Shown here: in pieces, positions 53,044-64,000 of the stretch
Numbering within the stretch: position 1 is the first letter of the stretch
Layout of the letters: each line of letters opens with the position of its first letter
DNA from: Allacma fusca
Taxonomy: Eukaryota; Arthropoda; Collembola; Symphypleona; Sminthuridae
Direction of reading: 5' to 3'
Assembly: GCA_947179485.1 (NCBI GenBank)
Contig: OX359248.1
Location: forward strand, 57,298,386 to 57,362,385
Length of the DNA stretch: 64,000 nt
Notes under the pieces: model-generated
What the model was told of the DNA's origin: nothing
Databases searched by the model: none
What the model saw: only the letters and a program-made list of their open reading frames with translations
Position numbers and translations under genes: made by a program

Positions 53044-53110
53044 TAAGAAAATCGGGAAAATAGAGAAAATAGAGAAAATAGGGAAAACAGTGAAAATAAG
53101 GAAAATAGGA
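53044..53110. repeat. Imperfect 9-bp tandem repeat GAAAATAGA
   Basis: About seven units of GAAAATAGA with drift to GAAAACAGT and GAAAATAAG. Purine-rich on the + strand. Confidence 0.8.
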
Positions 53111-53261
53111 AAAGAGAGAGTAAAAGGAGGGATGAAAGTAAAGTAAATTGATGTGACCTCTGAGATTGTTTGTAAATACTACGTGCTCAGACACAACTCG
53201 TCCGCTTCTTGGCAAATATGCTCCAATTAGGGAGATTGCAAAAGCAGGGAAGATCAGTGCA

Positions 53262-53413
53262 TACAGTGAGCCTTTCTTCTAACAGCACTCCTAAACACAT
53301 CAACCTTAACAAAATAGAACATTCTGGTCCATTCTTAGCTCTTGGAATATTGCACTTGCTCCTGCAGAGACTATGCTTTCCTAAAGGGTCCGTAATAGGT
53401 AGAGCCGACATTA
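53262..53413. mobile_element. TIR element (MITE-like)
   Basis: Left tacagtgagcctttcttcta aca; right ggtccgtaataggtagagcc gacatta. Confidence 0.5.
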
Positions 53414-53482
53414 TGCTTTGTCCCCAAGGACTAAAAACATACTAGTAGCGGGTGCTGGAGTGTTTTTCCTTTTTAAACAAAG

Positions 53483-53602
53483 TACACTCGCAATGACGTT
53501 CCTTAGAACGGGAATTCAATAATTATTATAGAAAAACAGCCCTTGCCTAGTAGAGACCGTATACTTTTTTAAGGGCTCTCTTATATCCAGACTTTCACTG
53601 TA
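53483..53602. mobile_element. TIR element (MITE-like), short
   Basis: Left tacactcgcaatgacgttcc, right ctctcttatatccagacttt cactgta. 120 bp. Confidence 0.55.
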
Positions 53603-55690
53603 CAAGCTCTTATTACAAGAAAACTTTGAAAAGAATTTAATCCTATTGAGCGTAAATGTATACTAAAGTCCAACTTCACACTAATGTTTTAAAAAGGGGA
53701 AATTTGTCAAATAAGGAAATTTTACTGTATACTTGTTGGAAGGAGTCCGTTATAGCATAAGGGATTGTTTATAGTATGTAACTTTGATTGAATAATTATA
53801 CTTGCATGAAATCTAAGTACGATGAGAAGTTGCTTGGAAAATACTTATGAGGAATTAGTCCTATAAAGAGAGATTCCCTAAGAGCGAGATTGCATTGTAC
53901 ACACTCCCATAAGAAGATGAGTTAAAAGGCTGAAAGGATTAAAGGGGATTTAAATCATTTAATTCTCATTGAGACACTTGAGTTTTAAAAGTTGCCTTGT
54001 AGGGAGACTTCTATTGCATTCTGCTATTCTGCCCACAAGAGATTACCTCTCATTCAATCATTTCATCAGATAATATTTATCTTTGTCCAATCAGACATAA
54101 AAAGTGACAGCTAATACTATCTGATTACTCGTATGGACCAGGGAGCCTTATCAGATCGATGTGACTGTACTTGAACTAACCTTGAAGCTATAATTTAATT
54201 AAGTTTCGTTACAGAAGCTATCAATTGTAAATTAGCCGGAGCGTGCTTCACAGGGAGTACATGAAACAGTAACTTCCCATTCCTCTCTGTAGTTATTAAT
54301 GGACCTGTTTTTGACAGCCAGCCATGTACAGTCAAATCCTCTCATACAGGACTCTCTAAACGAGCAGCGTCTCTACCATGAGAAAATTATTCCCACCGTT
54401 CCCATTGAACAGGATGGGAATTCCTGCAGGAGAGATCATCTCCTTCGGAATTTGAAAATGACCTACTCGAATTGAGATACTGGGACAAATATCGGAGACT
54501 GTACGAATGTACACACACATTAGATAGAAAGCGGATTGGGATGAATAATGTGGGATTTTAAGGGAGAGCTCTCCACCTTCCTTCCGGCTATTCTTTTATC
54601 TTTCCTTCAACCCAGTCTGCATCTATTTTCACGCTTTTCTTCCAAATCCCCCGTCCTGTCTCTGGCCATGAAAATAAAGTGGGACTTCGTTACAATCTTC
54701 CTCTCTCTCCCACCTCATTTCTCTCCGGTCCATTCTCTCCTAACACACACTCCCGTCTTCCTAAAACACCCAAATTAACCCTTCCGTAGCTATACTTTCA
54801 AGAGAAGCCAAGCTCCTGTCGTAAACACAGAGGGTCTCGTTGTTGTAGCGGTCCAACTTCACTCTGACATTTACAAGGAGCTCTTCTTGCCAAAGACCAA
54901 TTATTATGGAATTGGAGTGTGAGAGGAAATTGTAACTATTTTTATACACGGAGGGAGGGATTTTGGAGGAGGCCGTCATATCCACCTTCCACTGGTTAAG
55001 GACTCATTAGTTCATAAATGATGAGGCTGTCTGTGTGCTTCAATGCGTGCCAGTTTTTGGGGGAAATGAAATGAAATGATGACAGCAGTCAACACACTTT
55101 GTATTTTCACCATCAAAAGTGCTCCGAGGAATCCCAACTTTCTCTGGAAGAATGTGTGGGTGAAAAAGGGACGCAGCAGCAGGTTTAGATAAAATTTGTC
55201 TCGAGGCCAGTATGGAGTCCATGTGGCAATTTCTTTCCGACTCCTTCAATTAACTCCTATGTCAGCCCCATATTTCCCTCGTCTCGTTCATACAGTACAT
55301 TGTCAGTATAAAGTAAACATGTAATTAATAATATTGGTGAATATAATAAAAGATGATGTTGTAACATAAAATAAATGTAATAATTAGATAGTTAGTAGTA
55401 ATTAGTATTAGGGAGTTTTGTGGGTGGGGAAATAGTGTGGGAAATAAATTGAAGTGATGGGATTTGTGATTTTTTGTGGAGGCTGGGACGAAATGGTTGC
55501 AGGGCTGTGGTTGTGTTGTAAGAAGTATGAGAAGTGAATGTAAAGTAATTGGTTGCGTATATGGAAAGGGGGAAATGGTTGTGGGACTGTGGTGAGTGGG
55601 ATTCGGAGGGAGAGGGGTTGTTGTTGTGTGGTGTGTTGGATGGGATTTGATTGATTTGTTTTGGTGTTGTTTTGGTGTTGTTTTTGTTAG

Positions 55691-55909
55691 GACGCCTTCT
55701 GGCTGGAGCAGTACTCATGGGCGCTGTTCAAGGCGATGTCACACATGTTGTGCATCGGCTATGGACGGTTTCCTCCGCAGTCCCTGACGGACATGTGGCT
55801 CACCATGCTGTCCATGATCTCCGGGGCAACTTGCTACGCTCTTTTTCTAGGTCACGCCACCAATCTCATCCAGAGTCTGGACTCCTCCCGAAGACAGTAT
55901 CGCGAGAAG
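55691..55909 (+). CDS. Ih: Ih/HCN channel exon: pore helix, selectivity filter and S6
   Basis: Seventy-three codons: [20 protein letters not shown] is the pore helix, CIGYGRFPP the selectivity filter (the GYG signature with preceding CI, as in HCN channels that pass both sodium and potassium), [20 protein letters not shown] the S6 gate helix, and [16 protein letters not shown] the exit into the C-linker. The acceptor is tttttgttag ending at 55690. The donor GAGAAG|gtcagg at 55910 is a poor match to consensus beyond GT. It is nevertheless required, because REK joins LKQVEEY of the next exon in phase 0 exactly as the family alignment demands. This is the most GC-rich exon in the window. Confidence 0.97.
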
Positions 55910-56232
55910 GTCAGGTCACTTTCCAATCATCTTCCTTGTCTCGTTCATTAGAATTAATTTTAATCCCTCCTCAATTGTCTTGTTGAAATATATTTCTTTT
56001 TGCTTTCTTATTCTTTACAATAAAACAATACTGACGTCATTATTTCATGAAAGTTACTCCGTTGATGTGAGTCTCAACATTTTTATTTTACTAACAAAAA
56101 AAATGCAAATGTCGTATTCGCCTCCTCACTCACTCAACTCCCAACAAAATTATCTATTTTACATTATGCCAGCTTCTTAAGCCGTACCTGTCTCTTCTCA
56201 TCTCAGCAGCCCTCTGCACAGTTCAGGGCATC

Positions 56233-56531
56233 TACAGTCCACTACTCACTATAACAGCATCCAATCCCAATCCCAGTCACTTATCAAATTCTCCCATTAA
56301 TGTCAATAACAGTCATTTTAATAACAGCTGATAATCCCATTCATTATTGTATTTACGGGAACGTGGAGAAAGTACCACTTTCTCCAAATATATCACCTTC
56401 AAATCTGGACCTTGAAAACCTGAACCTACTGTAGATAGAATATTTTTACAGACGAATTTAATGAGGGTCATCCCTTGTAGGAGGGAAGGGGATTTTTTGT
56501 GGGAGTGCTTTTATACTGAGTGTGGACTGTA
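56233..56531. mobile_element. TIR element (MITE-like)
   Basis: Left tacagtccactactcactat aaca; right agtgcttttatactgagtgt ggactgta. TA borders, 299 bp; it is the nearest copy after the pore exon. Confidence 0.7.
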
Positions 56532-58492
56532 ATTACTATCTGTCTCCTTTGCAACAGCTCCTCACTTGTTTACATCACTCTTGGCTGTCTCACTGCGTTT
56601 CCACGTACTCTCGTATTTTACTGTCTCTATCTTTGTCTATGTTCCCAAAATTTGGTTGTTCATAGGCTGGGTTGGCGTAGGGAAAGTTGGGCTCCATTTC
56701 ATTGGTTTCTACATATGTATGTAATTACATATGTAGATACATAGATACATGTGTGTTTTATAGGACTCACTCACAACTCATTCCTTTGCAAGGGCGCATA
56801 AAGTTTCTCATCCTCGTTAGGATGGTTCACAAGTGTAATTCCATTTAACGCTCCTCTTCTTATGGCCACACAATAATTCTTATAAATACGTTCCAATACC
56901 CACGCTCATGCATACAGATAGTCCTCTAATGTATTTTTGTTCCTATACAGGAGAACCCTTCATTAGGGCTCCATACAAGTCCCAATCCAGACACCAAATT
57001 TACCAATTGTATGCATCCTAGAGGCAGTCCTATGCACACATGCTCTTCATTGGCTACTACTGCAAAAATATAACTGGGCAATCGAATAATTATACACAGT
57101 GTGTACAATTCCAATGTTAAAGGCCTTCGCTATATGCAGGGTCCACATTAACAACTTTTTAATGTCACTTGGAGGAGTTTATTGGGAAAGGACCGTACAG
57201 GATTTGGTCCTCTTCCAACACACTACTCTATACAGTGCACTCGGATTGTCAAAATAACTGGGAAAAGGTGCATTTACTCCTATACAGAAATCATTGAGTT
57301 ATTTCATATAATGTGATCCTTTCACATTTGAGTAAGCACAATTATTTTCATGTTTTCGCCCACATTCTATATCTACGCACACGGAATGTGCTCTCAGCAA
57401 AGGGAGTCTCGAATAATGAATGGGCACTTTAATTGGTTGAAAGTTGATACTACGGTGCAAAGTCCTATCAGAGACAGACACACATTTACGTCACAACAGA
57501 ATATTTCAATTCCTTCCGCCCTTTATCACAATGTTAACTTTTCCCCTTTAAAAAGTACAAAGGGTTGCAGTAGGTTCTTTCTAAAGCAGCACTCCTAGGC
57601 AGAGCCAATTGTAATTATTTTGTCAGTGGATTTTATTAGAGCCAATGAGTTGATTTGTTGTGGGGATTTAATTTGCGTGGTTGGAAGAACCAGTATGGAG
57701 CGGAACTGGCTGTCCCAGACCCCCTTTTAAGAAAAATGTCTCTTTGGAGGCTAAATTGTATTGTGTGCCATGGGAAGTTTCGGGTTGAGTTGGTGTAAAT
57801 AATGGTAAATAGATGTTGGAAAAATGTTGGTGTTTCGAGGGGTGCTGTGATAAAGTGAAGGGTTTGGAGACTAGTGAAAGTGGGGTTTGGGAGCCATAAT
57901 TCCTTGCGTATCGATTGAAATAAAGTAAAATCCTTCCTGATGGTTCGTTCAACAAAGGCTTAAGAAGATTCGCGGAGCCGAGCCCATTTTGGCAATTGTA
58001 ATTTCAATGGATAAAAATTCCAGGGCGGGTTCTGCGAGTACCAGTTATGGCCTTTTCCTTTCTACTAAATGCACAAAGCCTAAATTCCAAATTTGCAAAC
58101 CACTGTTGAATCTGACGGGATTGGATATTGTAATTATTATTATGGCTACGAAAGAAATTACTAGAATTTACAAACCGGCCTTGGAAGTATGTACTTTCTT
58201 TTATGAGCTCCATTACTTTGAGTACACTTGTACCTACAGTGGGCCTCGTCCCATGACACACCCCTGTAAAATCCCAACATTTCACGCAAAGGATTACATT
58301 TGTTTTCAAAACAGACGATAACACCTTGTAACCAAAATATTTTCTGCGGAGGGACATTTTTAGAAATGATTTTTTCCAAACGTGTTTCGTTATAGCGAGA
58401 GTCCTTGCACATGGGTTTAAAGGTACAGACAAGCATTTTTATTGTAGTAGATACAACACATGCTCTCGCTATAGGAGACCCCATGATTGTAG

Positions 58493-58986
<494 letters not shown>

Positions 58987-61900
58987 TTAAAAATAACGCA
59001 CCCTTTAAATGCATAACCTTGGAACCACAACCACACGTCACGTATTATTTATGCCTCTGTGTGAAATACATGGTGAGAACAAGGAATGGTATGAATCACA
59101 CCAAATTCTTCAACAACTCATGCGCACTCACCTTCAAATTATACTTAAAACCTACAAAATGAATATTTTGAATCTCGGCTTGAGTTTTCCAATTCCTCCT
59201 ACCATCAATTAAACTACGGATTTCAGACTACCGCTCATAGCTCCAATTGAGGAATATCTAAACCCCTCTGAAATTCCACGCCAAGAAAAGGAGAACACCC
59301 GAGACAAAATCACCAGAATAGTAAGAGAAACCTTTCAAACCACAGCTGGAAATATTCATGTGCTAAACACAGTCAGGCAAATACGTAAAACTAAACAACT
59401 TTCCATATTACCACCAAGTTCCCATTATAATGGCCAAATTCAAATATCATGCAAACCACCAACTAATAAAAACTTGTTCTTACGTTCAACTGCAAACTAC
59501 GACAAGGTCCGACTTTACATTTACAAGAGGAATAAAAGAAAATTCCAAGAAATAAATTCATGGGAAAATCAATGAAGGAACTCTCCGAGATATTTATCCC
59601 ATCATCCCATCCAATCACATTCACTAAATATAAAACACATTGTCCAATCCTTCCCATTAATTGCTATTCAACTACAATTCCAACTCTACCAGCACTTCCC
59701 ATTCTATTCACATCTACCTTTTTCAAATCAAAGTCTCTTCATCATTAACTTAAGCAAAACATCAATCATTAATAATCCTAATAATTTTCAAACAACTTTC
59801 CATTTCCCATCAACAATATCTACCTTGACAAATGCACGTTGAAAACGCCTTTTCCAGCAAGCATTTATCTACTCTTCTTACAGCACAAGAAGATGCAAAT
59901 CAATAATGGGAGAACAATTCCTAACTAATTATCGTACAAGCAAATGCAATTAATAATTCAAATACTGAAAAATTAAAAGAGAACAGACCGAAGAGTACAA
60001 GTGCCCAGAATAGACACGTAACAACGTTTCAAATCCCTAAACAAACAATTGACATAATCGATCAAGAAAATCCAAACTACGAGAACGAGAATTGGATTCG
60101 TATTCAATGTGTGGAGAAAATATGAAATGTCAATGGGAAATTTGTTAGAAATTTCAAATGGACGTCATTCTAGCAACAGTAAGAAGAATTAAAGGTTTCT
60201 GTCCAAACTTGGAAGTTTCTAAAGAATTGATTCCCCGGATGTACAGAACAAATTCCAATTCATGCTGTAAAAATGCCACATGGGAAAAACGTAGGGAAGA
60301 GGTTAATGTTCAAGTTCAGCAGCATACAAATACAACATCAAACGAAGGACCGACGGAGAACGTCAATCTGTGTTTTACCTTAAATATTTGTAATACCATC
60401 AGCCAATCATTTCTAATACCTCAACAATGTTTGCACAAATTATCATTACAATTATTTTTTATGTTTCAATTTCAAAATATTCCAAAAATATTTGTCCATG
60501 TATTTGAAAGGAAATGGAGGAAATGTGAAAGGCCGTCCGTTGTAGTAGGAGTGCACTGTTGTCAAAGTTAAAAATGACCGGAGTAATTCAAACAGAATTT
60601 TGAGCTGCCTATTTTGATTAATGCGTTTGGATTGATCCACTTGCGTTGACTAGAATTTGGTAGTTTTTTGAGATTGTAGCGTCTCCTCAAATGAACTGGA
60701 TCGCTTGAATTTACTCCTATAAAATGTACTACAGAAACAAATGCATTGATTTACATAGGAAATCCCATAACGTTTTCATATTGAACGACTCAGAAAATAT
60801 TCCTAATAAAAATATCGTACCACTAGATACATTAATCCCATTACCATTGTTTTTCCATTTGAAATAAAATAAAAATAAAATAAAATGTAAAGGCTATATT
60901 TGAAGATGAGAGAAAATTCAATGTTGATATTTCTCTCTCTTGAGTACATTATATTCTCTTCATATTGTTATAACTTATTGTGGAACTAATACTTTGATGC
61001 GTGGGCATTTGGTGAAATATATAACGGGATCCTGCACGGTACTCCCACATTATGCAGGCTTCCACAATTTCCCTTGTAGTCTGGAGCTCATTTAATATTT
61101 CACTATAGATGGCTTTTATTTATGTGGGGTGTCTGAGCATTCGCCATTCTTCATAAAATCTCCAATAGATCTTCATTATAGAGGACCCCTACAAATCTGA
61201 ATTTACATTTGACTCACGAAGTGTTCTTTCCGAGGATTGAGTTACTTTTTTTATTCCTGTGGGGACTCATGAGGGTGCGTACTATAAGTGCACTATTAGC
61301 AATGGGGAATTTGCGGACTGACGAGGTGGGCGTAATAAAGAGGTTTGACTGTAGCCCTGTGCCCTCATCCAGCCATAATAGAGGATGATTGTTGGAGCGA
61401 GAGTGAAAAAGGCCATAAATACAGAGAAGGTTACGTCCACAACTCCATTTGATTCTCCCTCCTCAATTTTATTCCTCCCGCTAATGCCTCTCCATCCTTT
61501 TTCTAATTTCCTCCGCTCAAGACATTCCAACGTTCGGAAGGGGCAAGTCAATCGCAGGGGAAAAAACTCCAGTCGCAAAATGTATAAAGGTCACTTTTAG
61601 AGCTTGCCAAAAGGTCAATATTCCAAGTTTACGATCCGGAAATAAATTTATGAGAATATTCGATAGCCATGCAGAAAAAGTAGGGGATTGATTTACAAAG
61701 CTTCTGCATTCCACATTCTCTGTATCTACGGTCTGTTCAAGTTATAAGGGACACCGTTCCAGTACAATGTCCAGCAGGTGTATCAATATCTATTAATTTA
61801 TTATTCAAATTATAAATCCTACAACGAACATGTCATCTATGCTTTTCCCAACTTCACAAATATTTATGGCCGTTATAGCGAGGGTGCTGAACTTTGGGGT

Positions 61901-62284
61901 TCCTTTATAATATACATAATTACATATGTATATTGTAAACATTTACATCCATGTAAATGTGCTCACTGTAAGATTTTGGTTAGAGGGAAAAAATGGTAGG
62001 GTGGCTATAACGAGGTTCTACAGTGTAAGAAGTTAATGTATACTAAAGTTACTGAGATTAAAAACAAATTTCATGAAATATTTGCTGGTAAATTTAGATT
62101 TAATTAGTTATTTTGATTTGCTGGTATTTCCTGTTCCCGTAGACTCTTTCTTGTAGACCCTTTTGCATGACGCACTCATTTATGTACATAGATGATGTAG
62201 ATAAGTGTTGTGTGTGCTCTTTGTGTTGTTCGGGACTCAAGATGGGATGCTAATCTGAGGTTTTGATTGATATGGTTATTGCAG

Positions 62285-62431
62285 CTGAAACAGGTGGAAG
62301 AGTACATGGCATATCGAAAACTTCCAAGAAATATGAGAGCTCGAATCACTGAATACTTCGAACATCGTTACCAAGGAAAGTTCTTCGACGAAGATGCCAT
62401 TCTTGGCGAGTTGTCCGAAAAATTACGCGAG
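62285..62431 (+). CDS. Ih: Ih/HCN channel exon: start of the C-linker
   Basis: Forty-nine codons: [49 protein letters not shown]. These are the first helices of the C-linker, which forms the tetrameric ring that passes cAMP binding on to the S6 gate; EHRYQGK and the FDED region are family signatures. The acceptor is ggttattgcag ending at 62284 and the donor GAG|gtaaga at 62432; both are phase 0. The next expected exon (end of C-linker and cyclic-nucleotide-binding domain) is not found before 64000. Confidence 0.96.
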
Positions 62432-64000
62432 GTAAGAATTTTTACTATTTTCATTTCCCCCCAAAATATCTATTTCATCACCTATTTTTTATTTTTACAA
62501 ATTTCCAATAATTATTTAACCCTTTGGAAAAATTTTCAACGTAATGCTTTCAACTTTTCCGTGCAGGTAAAAAATGAGAGGAAAAGTTTTAATTAATTGT
62601 TACAGATTTTGTGAGTTGTAATTTGAAAAGGGGGAATAATAATTCCTTGGGGTTTATTTTCCAAGGGGCTTTATGTCCCATGGCGGAAATTGCTATCTTT
62701 ATAATGCTTCACTGCTCCCTCATAATAAGGTCTTTGATAAATAATTTTTGGATTGATATAAAGAGGGAGGGAAATTTGAAGATATGGAAAATATATGAGA
62801 GCTCAAGGGTCTGAAGAAAACTTTGATGTTTAGTGAATAGCCACTTCTTTTTAATATCCTCTGGATATGCTCCACCGACCCTCTTCTGCCCTCAGCTCCC
62901 AACATTTTTCAATCCAAATGGCTTCCTCCATCGATGACGATATACAGTCGAACCTTCTTAGGAGGGAATCCCTATCAGTAGAAAATCTAGTCTTACAATC
63001 AACTTCACAATCCTCTTCTAACTACATACAAAAAATTCAAAAGAAAATGCTATAAATGTGTACAGTAGATAAAATCAACTCGAGGGCGTATGTAATAGGA
63101 AAGGTAGACTGTAAAAGTATGGGCATATGTAATTACCATGCCAGATTCATGGACAGCTTTTACTTTTCACTCCCAAATCCATTCAGACTTTCCAGCTGCT
63201 CCGTATTACCCAACCATATTTTTCATCGTAATTACAGTATTCTCTACCCATCACGGACCTCTTTATAAAAACTTCCTAGAAAAATATTAGGGCACATTTG
63301 ATTGTATCCAAATTAGTAATTATTCCTTTCACTTTACAAGCAAGAGAAAGTGAGGAAAATAATTTCAATTTTTCTCGTAATGTAGTATAACTATTATAAA
63401 TTAAGGATTTTCTAAAAGGTTGACGCTACACCGAGAATGTACAGTTTATAGCGTTTGTGCACCACAAAACTAGGAAGAGTATACCTCCGCTCAGTATCAG
63501 AGTAAATAGCTCCGGGGAAAGAGTCCATTGATCCCTGTGAATATCAATAGTACGAGTATCAGTGTACATTACGCCGTGAACTCTCGCTAGAAAGGCCCCC
63601 TTGTCAATTAATTGCCTTGAATGGATCAAAATAATTTATACACATTTCAATTTTTGCTACCTCATAAGTAATTTCTGGTGCGGGGATAAGCGGATGGATA
63701 GTTTGTTCAAAGTACGTCTTGAGAGGATGCTGTCATAGTGAGATTGGACAGGATCCCCATGGAATTTTGATAGGTGGACCAGGTAGTACCACCTACCCTA
63801 CTTTCTTAAACGTGTCCTGCATATGTTACCATATGGGAAATTTGTTGAGGTATTTTGAGAAATATTTGTTGAGCCACTTTGGATCGGGTGTATTGGCTTC
63901 AGTATCTACATACAATGAGTGTCTCGTTATAAGGGCGTCCCCTAGACCCGACCCATCCAAGGCTACAAGGGAACAAACATTAACGCTGTTGTATTTGGAA
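62432..64000 (+). other. Ih: Start of the next Ih intron
   Basis: Begins with gtaaga after the C-linker exon and runs to the window end. One clear inverted-repeat element lies at 62943-63113, with single ends near 63237, 63425, 63720 and 63917. The expected next coding block (the C-linker after LREDV and the nucleotide-binding fold) is not present. Confidence 0.75.
62943..63113. mobile_element. TIR element (MITE-like), well preserved
   Basis: Left tacagtcgaaccttcttagg, right gtatgtaataggaaaggtag actgta. TA borders, 171 bp, in the intron after the C-linker exon. Confidence 0.75.

Larger units (their letters stand above)
46891..55690 (+). other. Ih: Ih intron between S5 and pore exons (8.8 kb)
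   Basis: gtaaaa to tgttag. It contains elements at 51080-51269, 51611-51856, 51964-52163, 52343-52528, 53262-53413 and 53483-53602 and unpaired ends near 46980, 48150, 49165, 50921, 51396, 52845, 53860, 54327 and 54831. Short near-tandem repeats lie at 49962-50023 and 53044-53110. The stretch 48898-48965 is almost pure A+T with repeated ATAATTATATGTA. No coding signal stands out. Confidence 0.8.

Overview
The window is animal nuclear DNA: AT-rich, with short exons on the + strand separated by introns of 3-20 kb. It holds the middle part of one gene, an Ih / HCN channel (hyperpolarization-activated, cyclic-nucleotide-gated cation channel). The protein is arthropod-like, and the short motifs in the N-terminal, S5, pore and C-linker exons most resemble insect Ih. 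I infer an arthropod, probably an insect; the order cannot be settled from this sequence.

Layout: the left edge lies in an intron. Seven coding exons follow: 562-867 (cytoplasmic N-terminus and HCN domain), 8438-8601 (S1-S2), 22995-23143 (S3), 26411-26557 (S4 voltage sensor), 46741-46890 (S5 and turret), 55691-55909 (pore helix, CIGYG filter, S6) and 62285-62431 (start of the C-linker). Joined in order they stay in one open frame for about 427 codons, with intron phases 2, 1, 0, 0, 0, 0. The first exons lie left of the window. The rest of the C-linker, the cyclic-nucleotide-binding domain and the C-terminus lie to the right, so the gene is partial at both ends.

The most interesting coding signal is an unannotated-looking 99-bp exon candidate at 38956-39054, inside the 20-kb intron between the S4 and S5 exons. 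It has a strong acceptor and donor, is open in phase 0, and would insert 33 very basic residues, including an RRDS site, into the S4-S5 linker that couples voltage sensor to gate.

The introns contain no second gene that I can support. They are filled with a degenerate family of short inverted-repeat elements, mostly 110-520 bp and one of 802 bp. Their ends read roughly TACAGTGCACTCTCTTTATAA on the left and the complement, ending ACTGTA, on the right, normally bounded by TA. About 37 paired copies and many single ends are visible. They look like non-autonomous MITEs of the Tc1/mariner (pogo-like) type, and none overlaps a coding exon. Two pairs of neighbours share a TA boundary, and one 802-bp copy is built from many internal TIR-like units. 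Other repeats are a 9-bp minisatellite of about 18 copies (58677-58837), a CT microsatellite, a CA microsatellite and three short tandem arrays.
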